From contig JAAUTJ010000025.1 in the NCBI GenBank assembly GCA_012031475.1, positions 1-17,805 on the forward strand: 17,805 nucleotides of DNA. Reading direction: 5' to 3'. The DNA comes from Leptolyngbyaceae cyanobacterium SM1_3_5. GTDB taxonomy: Bacteria; Cyanobacteriota; Cyanobacteriia; Elainellales; Elainellaceae. Both the position numbers and the translations under genes were made by a program. The notes beneath the pieces are model-generated. The model had not been told where the DNA came from. It did not search any database and was given only the letters and a program-made list of their open reading frames with translations. Every line of letters starts with the position of its first letter. The first letter of the stretch is position 1. Shown piece by piece: positions 8,404 to 15,760 of this stretch.

Positions 8404-9669
8404 CTAATCGGCAGGTAGAGCGATCGCGACTGCTGCCTGATCGGGTCTGAGGTAGTCGGCGGCAAGCTGTTGCAGTTCGTCCGGTTCAAACTGCGAAATC
8501 GTTTGCGGATAGGTGACGGCGACTTCGGCCTGCGCGATCGTGTTGTAGTAGCCGTAGAGTCCGGCGATTTGGCTGGCGGTTTCGGTCGAAAAGGCGTAGT
8601 CGTTGCGGAGAAGCCGCTGATGGCGTTGCAGTTCGATCGAGTCGATCGGATGAGCGGCAAGCGACTGGAGGCGATCGCAAATTCGGGCTTCCACCTGTTC
8701 AATGTCTTCCGGTTCCAGCCACGCGCTGACCGTAATCACGCTGGCATCGCGCTGAAGCGAAAAGCTGCTACCGATCGCCTGCACAAGCTGTTCTTCTTCG
8801 CGCAGTTGCCACACCAGCCGCGATGACTGCCCGCCCGCCAGCACCATCGAGAGCAAATCTAGCCCGTAAGCAGTCTGAAGCTGAGCCACACCCGGAGCCG
8901 TCCAGGTAATCAGCAATCGAGCCTGCTCCAGTCGCGGCAGATGCAGAATTTGACGCTGAGCCAAGCAGGGCTGCACGATTCCCCGATCGCTGATCGGACA
9001 AGACTGCGCGGGCGCGAAGCTGCCAAAGGCGCGATCGACCAGTTCCAAAACGGTTTCGCGATCGACATCTCCGACAATGGCGATCGTCAGATTTTCCGGC
9101 TGATAGTACGTTTGGTGAAACTGCCGCATTGCAGCGGGCGACATTGCCATCAGCGTGTCCGGACTGCCCAAGACCGATCGCCCGTAGGCATGATTCGGAA
9201 ACACGCTTTCCATCTGCGCTTCGTAGATCACCGAATCGGGATCGTCATCGTTTTGCCGCAGTTCTTCCAGGACAACCAGACGTTCGCGATCGAATTCTGC
9301 ATCAGGGATCGCCGCATTCAGCAGCAGTTCGGCCAGAGCAGGCAGCGTCACCGAGAGATCGCGAGGCGTAGTGTGAATGAAATAGTGGGCGTAGTCGTGA
9401 CTAGTGGCTGCATTCGTAACCCCGCCGCGATTTTCGATTAGCGCGTCGAACGCTCCGGGCGGGAGGCGATCGCTACCCTTGAAAATCATGTGTTCCAGAA
9501 AATGCGCCATGCCCGCCCATTCTGCGGGTTCGGCAACGGCTCCGGCTCGCGCCCAAACATCCACCACCACAACGGGAGCAGTCGTAATTTGCTGATGAAT
9601 CACGGTCAACCCGCTCGGCAGAGAATGCCGCTGAGCAGGGAAGGAGGGAGGAATCAGAAGTGCAGTCAA
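8404..9669 (-). CDS. M16-family zinc metallopeptidase (insulinase/processing peptidase type)
   Basis: 421 residues. The inverted zinc motif HFLEH (56-60) provides two His ligands and the catalytic Glu59; the third ligand is a Glu in the VVLEELRQNDDD segment (about 135-136). This matches bacterial M16B enzymes such as the mitochondrial-processing-peptidase-like proteases. The C-terminal half has the second M16 fold, starting about residue 245 (LITWTAPGVAQLQTAYGLDLLS). No signal peptide is evident, so it probably acts in the cytoplasm. The start is a TTG (9667-9669) that gives MTALLIPP just before the first conserved strand; I see no ATG that fits better. Its partner gene, often a second M16 protein beside it, is absent from the window. 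The gene is divergent from the kinase gene. Confidence 0.92.
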   Translation of the reverse strand: MTALLIPPSFPAQRHSLPSGLTVIHQQITTAPVVVVDVWARAGAVAEPAEWAGMAHFLEHMIFKGSDRLPPGAFDALIENRGGVTNAATSHDYAHYFIHTTPRDLSVTLPALAELLLNAAIPDAEFDRERLVVLEELRQNDDDPDSVIYEAQMESVFPNHAYGRSVLGSPDTLMAMSPAAMRQFHQTYYQPENLTIAIVGDVDRETVLELVDRAFGSFAPAQSCPISDRGIVQPCLAQRQILHLPRLEQARLLITWTAPGVAQLQTAYGLDLLSMVLAGGQSSRLVWQLREEEQLVQAIGSSFSLQRDASVITVSAWLEPEDIEQVEARICDRLQSLAAHPIDSIELQRHQRLLRNDYAFSTETASQIAGLYGYYNTIAQAEVAVTYPQTISQFEPDELQQLAADYLRPDQAAVAIALPAD

Positions 9670-9831
9670 GCCGCTGGAGGGATGAAAATGATTCTCCTAT
9701 CCTATCGTCTTCTAGAACACAATTGCGGAATTCACGGAAGCTGGAGCGCATTTGCAACAAATATTGCAGCTTCTCACAACTCATCGAGAAGCTGTTGATA
9801 GACTCTAGACAATTGCGCTTTCGATCGCCCA

Positions 9832-10770
9832 ATGGATCAATTCATCAGTTCGGTGTTTCACGATCGCTATCAGGTGCAATCGCTGCTGGGTCGCAAAACC
9901 GGTCGCCGCACGTTTTTGGCAACAGACTTAGAAACTGATTCGATCGTCGTTCTGAAACTCTTGCTGTTTGCACCGGATTTCACCTGGGAAGATCTGAAGC
10001 TGTTTGAGCGCGAAGCCGAAACGTTAAAATCGCTCGATCACCCTGCTATTCCCAAATATTTAGACTACTTTGAAACCGATACAGAATTAGGCAAAGGATT
10101 CGCCCTTGTACAAAGCTACATTAAGGCGCGATCGCTTCAGCAATGGACACAATCAGGCCGCACTTTTAGCGAGGTTAATCTGCGAGAGATTGCCCAACAT
10201 CTATTAAAAATTCTCGCGTATCTGCACGATCGAAATCCCCCGACCATTCACCGCGACATCAAGCCCAGCAATATTTTATTGGGCGATCGATACCGTTCCG
10301 GGAGCGCTTCGCGATCGGGCAACTCCGTCGGGAAAATTTACCTGGTTGATTTTGGTTCCGTTCAAACGGCTGCACATGGTGGAACTGTTACCGTTGTGGG
10401 CACTTATGGCTATATGCCGCCCGAACAGTTTGGCGGGCGATCGCTTCCCGCTTCTGATTTGTTTAGCCCAGGTGCAACTTTAATTTATCTGGCAACAGGT
10501 CAACATCCCGCCGATTTGCCACAGGCGGATTTGCGAATTGAGTTTGAAAAATCTGCGAATCTTAGCAAGCATTTCAGCCAGTGGATTCACAAGTTAACTG
10601 AGCCGAGTTTGTCGAGAAGAGCGGCATCGGTGAAAGGGGCGATCGATCGTCTGCAAAACCCGCCAAAATCGCCGTCAAACCAGCCTTTCTCGCTGCTGCG
10701 TCGCCCTGCTTCTAAAATTCAGCTTCAGGCAACTTCAGCAACCTTGAGAATTCAAATTCCAAAAGCTTAA
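9832..10770 (+). CDS. Ser/Thr protein kinase, ended by an in-frame TAA
   Basis: 312 residues. Kinase motifs are intact: VLKLL with Lys42, Glu61 in helix C, HRDIKPSNILL (140-150, catalytic Asp142), DFG (173-175) and PPEQF (196-200). It resembles cyanobacterial kinases with a membrane-bound C-terminal module. An extra block RYRSGSAS (153-160) sits between HRDIKPSNILLGD and RSGNSVGKIYLVDFGSV; relatives as I remember them join these directly. That block is the 24-bp segment 10288-10311, of which 16 bp recur in trmJ. The reading frame stays open after the TAA (10768-10770) for 161 more codons, in the same frame, giving the two membrane helices and the tail expected of the family. The start ATG 9832 gives MDQFISSVFHDRYQVQSLLG, which is normal for the family. 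As sequenced the product would be a soluble kinase. Confidence 0.9.
   Translation: MDQFISSVFHDRYQVQSLLGRKTGRRTFLATDLETDSIVVLKLLLFAPDFTWEDLKLFEREAETLKSLDHPAIPKYLDYFETDTELGKGFALVQSYIKARSLQQWTQSGRTFSEVNLREIAQHLLKILAYLHDRNPPTIHRDIKPSNILLGDRYRSGSASRSGNSVGKIYLVDFGSVQTAAHGGTVTVVGTYGYMPPEQFGGRSLPASDLFSPGATLIYLATGQHPADLPQADLRIEFEKSANLSKHFSQWIHKLTEPSLSRRAASVKGAIDRLQNPPKSPSNQPFSLLRRPASKIQLQATSATLRIQIPKA
10288..10311. repeat. 24-bp in-frame insertion-like element in the kinase gene
   Basis: The segment encodes RYRSGSAS within the kinase loop before DFG. Its first 16 bases (10288-10303) are identical to 3545-3560 in trmJ. The rest (GCGCTTCG followed by CGATCG) resembles GCGCTTCGC-type repeat sequences frequent in cyanobacterial genomes. 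Its length keeps the frame. Confidence 0.7.
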
Positions 10771-11256
10771 ATTCACTTTCAAACGGGAATTGAAAGCAGC
10801 ATATCTGGATGCTTCATTTTCGTTGTAGTTGCGATCGGGTTAATTGTAACTGGGCTGTGGGCAGTCATTCTCGTTGCACTGCTAGTCGTTCTACCGATAT
10901 TGTCAGTTACGAGAGGCTCTTTCTGGTTGCTTGACAAGTTGATTTTTTTCAGTGCAGTAGATAAAGCTGCCTTTCACCATGCTCAATTTGAGTTAGAAAA
11001 TGGTTCAGCTTTTGTTTCGCTGGCGCTTGACGATTTAGGAAGGATCGTCTCAATTCCTCGACAAAAGCTGCGATCGATCACGGTTGATTCCTACCGCTTA
11101 CCTCGTTACCGATTGAATGTTGAGTGTGAAGCGATGAATGGTCGGCGACACAAACTGCAAATCATGGGCGATCGCGCTGAAATTCAATGGCTTTGCGATG
11201 AACTGATCGAGTGGGGCGACTTTAAAATCGAATATCAAGAAGCCAGCGGCTTTTAG
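10771..11256 (+). pseudogene. Same-frame continuation of the kinase: membrane helices and C-terminal tail
   Basis: 161 sense codons follow the TAA directly, in the kinase frame. They encode two hydrophobic segments (GCFIFVVVAIGLIVTGLW and AVILVALLVVLPIL), then a mixed domain ending in EIQWLCDELIEWGDFKIEYQ. In related cyanobacterial kinases this module follows the kinase domain as one chain. No ATG or GTG occurs in this frame before the helices; the first plausible initiator is TTG 10900, after both helices. A separate gene is therefore unlikely, and the two parts are most simply one gene of about 474 codons broken by the stop or by a sequence error. A 7-bp hairpin (CTTTCAA 10776-10782 with TTGAAAG 10790-10796) lies just after the stop. 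Confidence 0.7.
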
Positions 11257-11300
11257 TGAATCAAAAGGATCGTCCCACCCTGCGATCGCCCCGCCAACCA

Positions 11301-11336
11301 TCCTCAAAGTTCCCATGCATGGGGGATTTAGGGGGC
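11301..11336. repeat. C/G-rich cyanobacterial repeat, second locus
   Basis: TCCTCAAAGT followed by TCCCATGCATGGGGGATTT and AGGGGGC is the same element as 8323-8359, in the same orientation and with a changed palindromic core (CCCATGCATGGG). It lies between the convergent ends of the kinase (11256) and aminotransferase (11377) genes. Confidence 0.8.
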
Positions 11337-11376
11337 TTTTCCGATCCATCAAACTGATGTGAACAGCGCCGTTGCT

Positions 11377-12540
11377 TCAGATCGACTGCACAAATTTCGA
11401 TAGCCGCTCCATGCCTTTTTGAATTGTTTGCGTGTCCGTCGCATAGGACATCCGAATGCAATCATCCGCTCCAAACGCGATTCCCGGAATCATCGCCACC
11501 TGATGAGAATCGAGCAGCGCTTCGCAAAATTCGATCGATTTCATGCCCGTTTTACTAATATTTGCAAACAGATAAAATGCGCCGTTCGGTGTGGGGCAGG
11601 TGAGTTGGGGAATCGATCGCACGGCTTCAAGAATTACCTGTCGGCGCTGGGCAAATACCTCAACCATTTCACGCACACAGTCCTGCGATCCTTCGTAGGC
11701 GGCGATCGCGCCATATTGTGCAAAGGTGCAGACGTTTGAGGTGCTGTGACTTTGAATCGTGGCGATGGCTTGAATGATCTGCGGCGGTGCGGCCAAAAAG
11801 CCAACCCGCCATCCGGTCATTGCGTAGGTTTTGGCAAAGCCGCTGCTGACGATCGTGCGCTCGTAGATTTCTGGATTCACCGCGCCGATGCTGAGATGTT
11901 CCGCTCCGTCATAGAGAATTTTCTCGTAGATTTCATCCGCCACAACCCAAATGCCCGCTTCGGTAACTACGTCTGCGATCGCCCGCACTTCATCTGGCGT
12001 GTACACCATTCCGGTTGGATTTGAGGGCGAGTTGAAGATGAACATTTTGGTTTTCGGCGTGATTGCCGATCGCAACTGATCGGGCGAAATCTTAAAGCCG
12101 CTTTCGATCGTGGTCGGGACAATTACGGGCGTTCCTTCCGCCAGCTTCACCATTTGCGGATAGCTCAGCCAGTAGGGAGCCGGAATAATCACTTCGTCTC
12201 CGGGTTCGATCGCCGCCATCATCAGGTTAAAAAGCGACTGTTTGCCGCCATTCGTGACAACGACATTTTCCACGCCGTAGCACAGGTTGTTGTCGCGTTG
12301 CAGCTTTTGGGCGATCGCTTCTCTGAGCTTGATTTCCCCGACTGCCGCACCGTAGCGCGTTTTGCCCGCCTCGATCGCTTGGTGGCAGGCTTCGCGAATG
12401 TGAGCAGGCGTTTCAAAATCCGGTTCACCCACGCTAAAGCTACAGACATCCAGCCCCTCGGCCTTCATTGCCTTGGCTTTTGAGTCGATCGCCAGGGTCA
12501 GCGAGGGTGTCACCTGCCCAATTCGTGCTGCCAGTTTCAT
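11377..12540 (-). CDS. aspC: PLP-dependent aspartate aminotransferase (class I, subgroup Ib type)
   Basis: 387 residues, the usual length. Visible PLP-site elements are NSPSNPTG (170-177, Asn174), ADEIYE (201-206, Asp202 and Tyr205) and SSGFAKTYAMTGWRVGF (232-248), with Lys237 forming the Schiff base. An Arg in DDCIRMSYA near the C-terminus should bind the substrate carboxylate. The sequence matches the aspartate / prephenate aminotransferases of cyanobacteria, which swap amino groups between aspartate or glutamate and 2-oxo acids. Whether it also works on prephenate cannot be read from the sequence. The ATG at 12538-12540 opens the conserved MKLAARIGQVTPSLTLAIDSKAK N-terminus. No gene is clearly coupled to it. 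Confidence 0.93.
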   Translation of the reverse strand: MKLAARIGQVTPSLTLAIDSKAKAMKAEGLDVCSFSVGEPDFETPAHIREACHQAIEAGKTRYGAAVGEIKLREAIAQKLQRDNNLCYGVENVVVTNGGKQSLFNLMMAAIEPGDEVIIPAPYWLSYPQMVKLAEGTPVIVPTTIESGFKISPDQLRSAITPKTKMFIFNSPSNPTGMVYTPDEVRAIADVVTEAGIWVVADEIYEKILYDGAEHLSIGAVNPEIYERTIVSSGFAKTYAMTGWRVGFLAAPPQIIQAIATIQSHSTSNVCTFAQYGAIAAYEGSQDCVREMVEVFAQRRQVILEAVRSIPQLTCPTPNGAFYLFANISKTGMKSIEFCEALLDSHQVAMIPGIAFGADDCIRMSYATDTQTIQKGMERLSKFVQSI

Positions 12541-12719
12541 AATTCGTAATTCAACGTTGCGGTAGAAACTATTGTCTACCGAAATTTTGAATTTGACTGT
12601 GACAAATCGATCGATTCTGAGGCGATCGACTGGATGCAGTTCGTTCGATCGTCCCCGTCGTCCACCACGTCCCCGTCCTCAAATGAAATCTGGTCATAGG
12701 GCGGCACTACCCGCACAGG

Positions 12720-13102
12720 CTAGAAGGCCGCTCTACCGCTTCCACCACAAAAGGAGAACTCAAATACTTGATTTGCATAAGACGTTCGTGATGTGGCTCG
12801 ATCGATTCGCAACTGACGCAATTTTTCAGAAATGGGCGGCGGATTTTGCTTTTGGGCTTCTCGCATTTGGTGTCCCCACTCTAGCCAGTTAGTGAGATAT
12901 CGATCGCTTCTTTGTTATGAAGATAATAAAGAATCGTGGCGTAAACCTGCTCCAAACTCAAGGATGAATAGGTTTTTGCAATTTCTTCAGCAGTGCGACT
13001 GCGGTAAATGTAGTCATACAAAATTGTTTCAATGCCAATTCGCGTATTTTTGAGGCGAATGTCATCGGGAGCAAGAAAAATAAAGTAATCTTCTAGCTGC
13101 AT
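12720..13102 (-). CDS. DUF433-family protein (VapB-like antitoxin type), frameshifted as sequenced
   Basis: From ATG 13100-13102 the protein reads MQLEDYFIFLAPDDIRLKNT, then RIGIETILYDYIYRSRTAEEI and LEQVYATILYYLHNKEAI, the DUF433 helix-turn-helix-like core. As sequenced it stops at 12881-12883 after ISLTG. A one-base gain near 12885-12889 continues it as WLEWGHQMREAQKQNPPPIS, exactly the tail expected for cyanobacterial DUF433 proteins, and ends at TAG 12720-12722 (about 127 residues). An upstream ATG at 13141 would add 13 residues not typical of the family. Many DUF433 proteins are antitoxins paired with DUF5615 PIN-like toxins. No such toxin is seen after it, only a short ATG frame (MTRFHL) that soon loses similarity. 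Confidence 0.8.
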
Positions 13103-13211
13103 CGCAATTCCAGTTGTAGATTTGACTGGGCTGAACTGCACCCTTTTATTTTAACTGGAGCGATCGACCTTGCTTAAACTGTTGCGCCTCACTTCTCAAA
13201 TACTTGACTAA

Positions 13212-13242
13212 AAAATGGGTTAGGAAAACCCTAGCCCATTTT
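13212..13242 (-). terminator. Rho-independent terminator after the PPC-type protein gene
   Basis: AAAATGGGTTAGG (13212-13224) pairs with CCTAGCCCATTTT (13230-13242) around a five-base loop, with one G-U pair. Read on the minus strand the hairpin ends in a run of T, as required for intrinsic termination of the gene ending at 13335. Confidence 0.75.
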
Positions 13243-13334
13243 GACGATCGCTGCGTTGTGATTTGGTTTTGAAAACACATCCTAGAGAACTCAAGCGATC
13301 GAGACTCAGGTGAAGTTTTTTCCTGGGGCGATTG

Positions 13335-14804
13335 CTAAGGAACAATTAAATCTAGCTGATAGTTCATTGAGAAGCCGCCAACAGAAGTGTTAGGAGTCAG
13401 CCGTAGGAAATAAGTACCTGCCTGCAAATTTCTAGTAAGTCCATTACTCCCAGAAGTGCCAGAAGTGATAGTTTCACTGGAATCAATCAAACCGTTATTG
13501 TTGGTGTCTCTAATTAAGAAAGCGGCAACGCCTACATTAGAGGAGGAAGTGACTCTAGCTTGAAGGTTAGCATCATTGTTTAGCGTGAATTTGTAAACAT
13601 CAGTTCGATCGAAGTCACCAACATACTCTTTTTGGGAAGAAGTACCGGAAAGAACACCTAAATCACGAGCAGTAGGCAATGTACTTCCAGGATCAGGCAG
13701 GCCATCTCCGCCAAAGGGCGTTCCCACCAACCTCATCTCATAAGAGGCTGTGCTACCAACGGAATTCCGCCTTATGCCAATGAAATAAGTGCCTTGTGGC
13801 ATATCTTCATTCAAGCTGCCTGTCAAAGAATAATAAGTTTCGTTGTCATCGATTAAACCATTGCTGTTATCATCTCGATACAACTGAGTTACAAGATTAT
13901 TCCGGCCTGCGTTGATCTGGATGTTTGACAGGTCATTGAGAGTAAATCGATAGATGTCAGATGAGTCGAATTCACCGACATACTCCCTAATCAAACGAGT
14001 GCCTGAATAAACACCCAAATCAAATGCGGTCGCCAGGGTGTTTCCTGGATCGGGAGAGACATTTCCACCAAAAAACATGGGTACAAAAGTGAGCCGATAG
14101 ATTGTTGGTGGTGGAGGACTGAGCCGATAGCGAGTTGTAGAAGTACTCGAAGCTCTTAGATAGTAAGTACCGGGCGGTATATCAAGAGGCGGCAAACTGC
14201 CGAAGCTGGAAGCATAAACCTCGTCATCAACCAGTCCATTATTGTTGTCATCTCGAATGAGTTCAAACCTTCCACCCCCGCCGAACACCTCAACTCCTAA
14301 TCGCAAGTTAGTAATGTCGTTGAGGGTGAATTTGTGGAAATCAACTGGATCTCCTATTCCAACAAATTCCTCTCTAATGGTGGTTGTGGTAATCGTTCCG
14401 ATGTCGAAAGCAGTGGCGATCGAATTATCCCCAACAGGCGGAGGTGGTGGAGGTGGCGGAACCGAATTGGGTGTGAAAGAAGATTGAAGTCTGTAGGGTG
14501 TTGCGCCGCGTCGATCGACATATTGAACCTGAAGATAATAGGTTCCGGTTTCTAGATTTGCCCTAATTTGTTCGGGTCGATTTCTTGACTGATTCGATGC
14601 GGCGATCGTCCCAAACTGTCCATTTAGCAATCTCACATTGGCATTTCCGCGCAGCCCATTCAGCCGCATTGAGAAATTTCCTGCGCTCGAAGCGGTGAAT
14701 TTGTAAATATCGATTCGATCGCGCTGGCCGACCGAATCGCGGATGGTTCGATCGAATTGCAGCGGACGGGCACCACCAAACGTATTATCGGAACGGCGAT
14801 TCAT
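13335..14804 (-). CDS. Protein with four tandem PPC (pre-peptidase C-terminal) type domains
   Basis: 489 residues made of four beta-rich repeats: about 6-110, 126-242, 252-362 and 370-489. Each has a D..YKFT-like strand (DIYKFT 32-37, DFHKFT 155-160, DIYRFT 283-288, DVYKFT 402-407) and a GTYYL-type end strand, as in PPC domains of secreted proteases and adhesins. Repeats 2-4 each contain an acidic loop of Ca-binding look: DDNNNGLVDDE (185-195), DDNSNGLIDDNE and DTNNNGLIDSSE. Repeat 1 lacks it. A run of eight prolines (116-123) links repeats 1 and 2. No peptidase domain and no classical signal peptide are seen; the start MNRRSDNTFGGARPLQF resembles the start of a repeat. Export by another route, or a missed upstream start, cannot be excluded. 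A terminator follows at 13212-13242. Confidence 0.85.
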   Translation of the reverse strand: MNRRSDNTFGGARPLQFDRTIRDSVGQRDRIDIYKFTASSAGNFSMRLNGLRGNANVRLLNGQFGTIAASNQSRNRPEQIRANLETGTYYLQVQYVDRRGATPYRLQSSFTPNSVPPPPPPPPVGDNSIATAFDIGTITTTTIREEFVGIGDPVDFHKFTLNDITNLRLGVEVFGGGGRFELIRDDNNNGLVDDEVYASSFGSLPPLDIPPGTYYLRASSTSTTRYRLSPPPPTIYRLTFVPMFFGGNVSPDPGNTLATAFDLGVYSGTRLIREYVGEFDSSDIYRFTLNDLSNIQINAGRNNLVTQLYRDDNSNGLIDDNETYYSLTGSLNEDMPQGTYFIGIRRNSVGSTASYEMRLVGTPFGGDGLPDPGSTLPTARDLGVLSGTSSQKEYVGDFDRTDVYKFTLNNDANLQARVTSSSNVGVAAFLIRDTNNNGLIDSSETITSGTSGSNGLTRNLQAGTYFLRLTPNTSVGGFSMNYQLDLIVP

Positions 14805-15387
14805 AGATTGTGCTTGGGTTGAGATGTGAGCAGTCTCGGTCTTGCTTGATTCGGCCTGATTTGCAGCCGGATAGTTAGCAGGCGATCGATCGACAAGCAG
14901 AGCAAACTTGCCTCACTCCAGCGATCGGTGGAAAGGCAAAATCGTCTTGCACGACATTCTGAACTCAGTATTTATGCTGAAAATTTATGCTGAAAACAAG
15001 ATACGCTGTTTGGCCGAATTCGTGTAGAACTTACAGAATTTCTTAAGGCGGTTTGGAGCAGGGCGATCGACTGGTTATCCTCTACACCATTAGATGCCAT
15101 TTGGACGCGATCGATCGCCCCTATTGCAAAATTTTTCCAGGCGTTGTAGCCTCAGTTATCGCTATTTTTCCGATGCGCCGAAGCGTTCCAAGGGAGTGCT
15201 GGTAACACACCCAAGGAACTGACCCTCAAAAACTGTCATACCCAGCTTAAGAAGGCTAGCTTCGATTGTATCCGCTGGCCGTCTTGCTGTTGCAGTGAGG
15301 CGGCTTCGTTGTGCATGGAGGCGGTGGTTGCAGCGGGTGGGTGCGGTCTGCCCCTGCATTCTTCTGTACCCATGTGGAGACAATCAA
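14805..15387. other. Gene-poor intergenic region between divergent genes
   Basis: 583 bases without a gene I can support, between the PPC-type gene (minus) and the small gene at 15388 (plus). It should hold both promoters, but no clear -35/-10 pair stands out. It contains a perfect 13-bp tandem repeat at 14971-14996. A minus-strand open frame (15162-15383) lies in it but lacks recognisable features. Confidence 0.6.
14971..14996. repeat. 13-bp perfect tandem repeat
   Basis: TTTATGCTGAAAA at 14971-14983 is repeated directly at 14984-14996. It lies about 170 bases upstream of the PPC-type gene start. Confidence 0.85.
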
Positions 15388-15702
15388 ATGAATTACAAAC
15401 AATACAGAGACGACTACGAAGCGATCGAACCGTTTGAATTTCCGCCCGATCCGCTCATCTCGATCGAACCGGAGCCGCCGCGCCCGATCGTCCTGCCGCC
15501 CGTGTCCGACCCGGAAGTGCTGCGCGTGATCGCGGTTGGATCGCGTCCCGTCGTGAATCGATTTGTGCGCCTGCTGCATCGATCGAACATTGCCCATTCC
15601 AGCGAATGGTCGCAACTCGTTCCCACACCAAATCCTGGTGAATTCATGCGAATGCTCACCAAGCGTATTCCGCTAGAAGCCGACGATTTCGATTTACCCT
15701 AA
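15388..15702 (+). CDS. Small protein of unknown function
   Basis: 104 residues from ATG 15388, preceded by GTGGAGA seven bases upstream, a fair ribosome-binding site. The same frame stays open further upstream, but that part lacks a good start. Residues 1-45 are acidic and proline-rich (PFEFPPDPLISIEPEPPRPI), then a more regular part reads VLRVIAVGSRPVVNRFVRLL and ends in EADDFDLP. No signal peptide, membrane span or known motif is visible. Codon use resembles the neighbours. I do not recognise the family. It is convergent with the aldolase gene. Confidence 0.7.
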   Translation: MNYKQYRDDYEAIEPFEFPPDPLISIEPEPPRPIVLPPVSDPEVLRVIAVGSRPVVNRFVRLLHRSNIAHSSEWSQLVPTPNPGEFMRMLTKRIPLEADDFDLP

Positions 15703-15712
15703 TCGTTTCCTC

Positions 15713-15749
15713 GCCCCCCAGATTCCCGCTTCGTGGAGAGTCTGGGGGC
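15713..15749. terminator. Bidirectional hairpin between convergent genes
   Basis: CCCCCAGA (15715-15722) pairs with TCTGGGGG (15741-15748), with further inner pairing TCC/GGA. It sits between the stop at 15702 and the aldolase stop at 15761, so it can serve both genes. There is no clear T tract on either side, so the termination role is inferred from position and stem strength. Confidence 0.55.
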
Positions 15750-15760
15750 AGACCGCGAAA

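Noticed and set aside
12697..12750. Possible tRNA on the minus strand (GGTAGAGC-like D-arm sequence)
   Set aside because: The GCGGTAGAGCG stretch resembles a D-arm, but no matching acceptor stem, anticodon stem or GTTCGAATC-type T-arm can be placed. The stretch is also explained as the tail of the restored DUF433 frame.
12707..12778. 23-residue minus-strand peptide starting MQIKYLSSPFVVEAVERPSS, considered as a peptide natural-product precursor
   Set aside because: No modification enzymes are nearby, no clear leader/core motif is visible, and the frame overlaps the restored DUF433 coding region.
15162..15383. Minus-strand 73-residue open frame ending KLGMTVFEGQFLGCVTSTPL
   Set aside because: It is Arg-rich at the N-terminus, as expected from chance frames, with no good ribosome-binding site. 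A 25-residue protein from its internal ATG is possible but unsupported.
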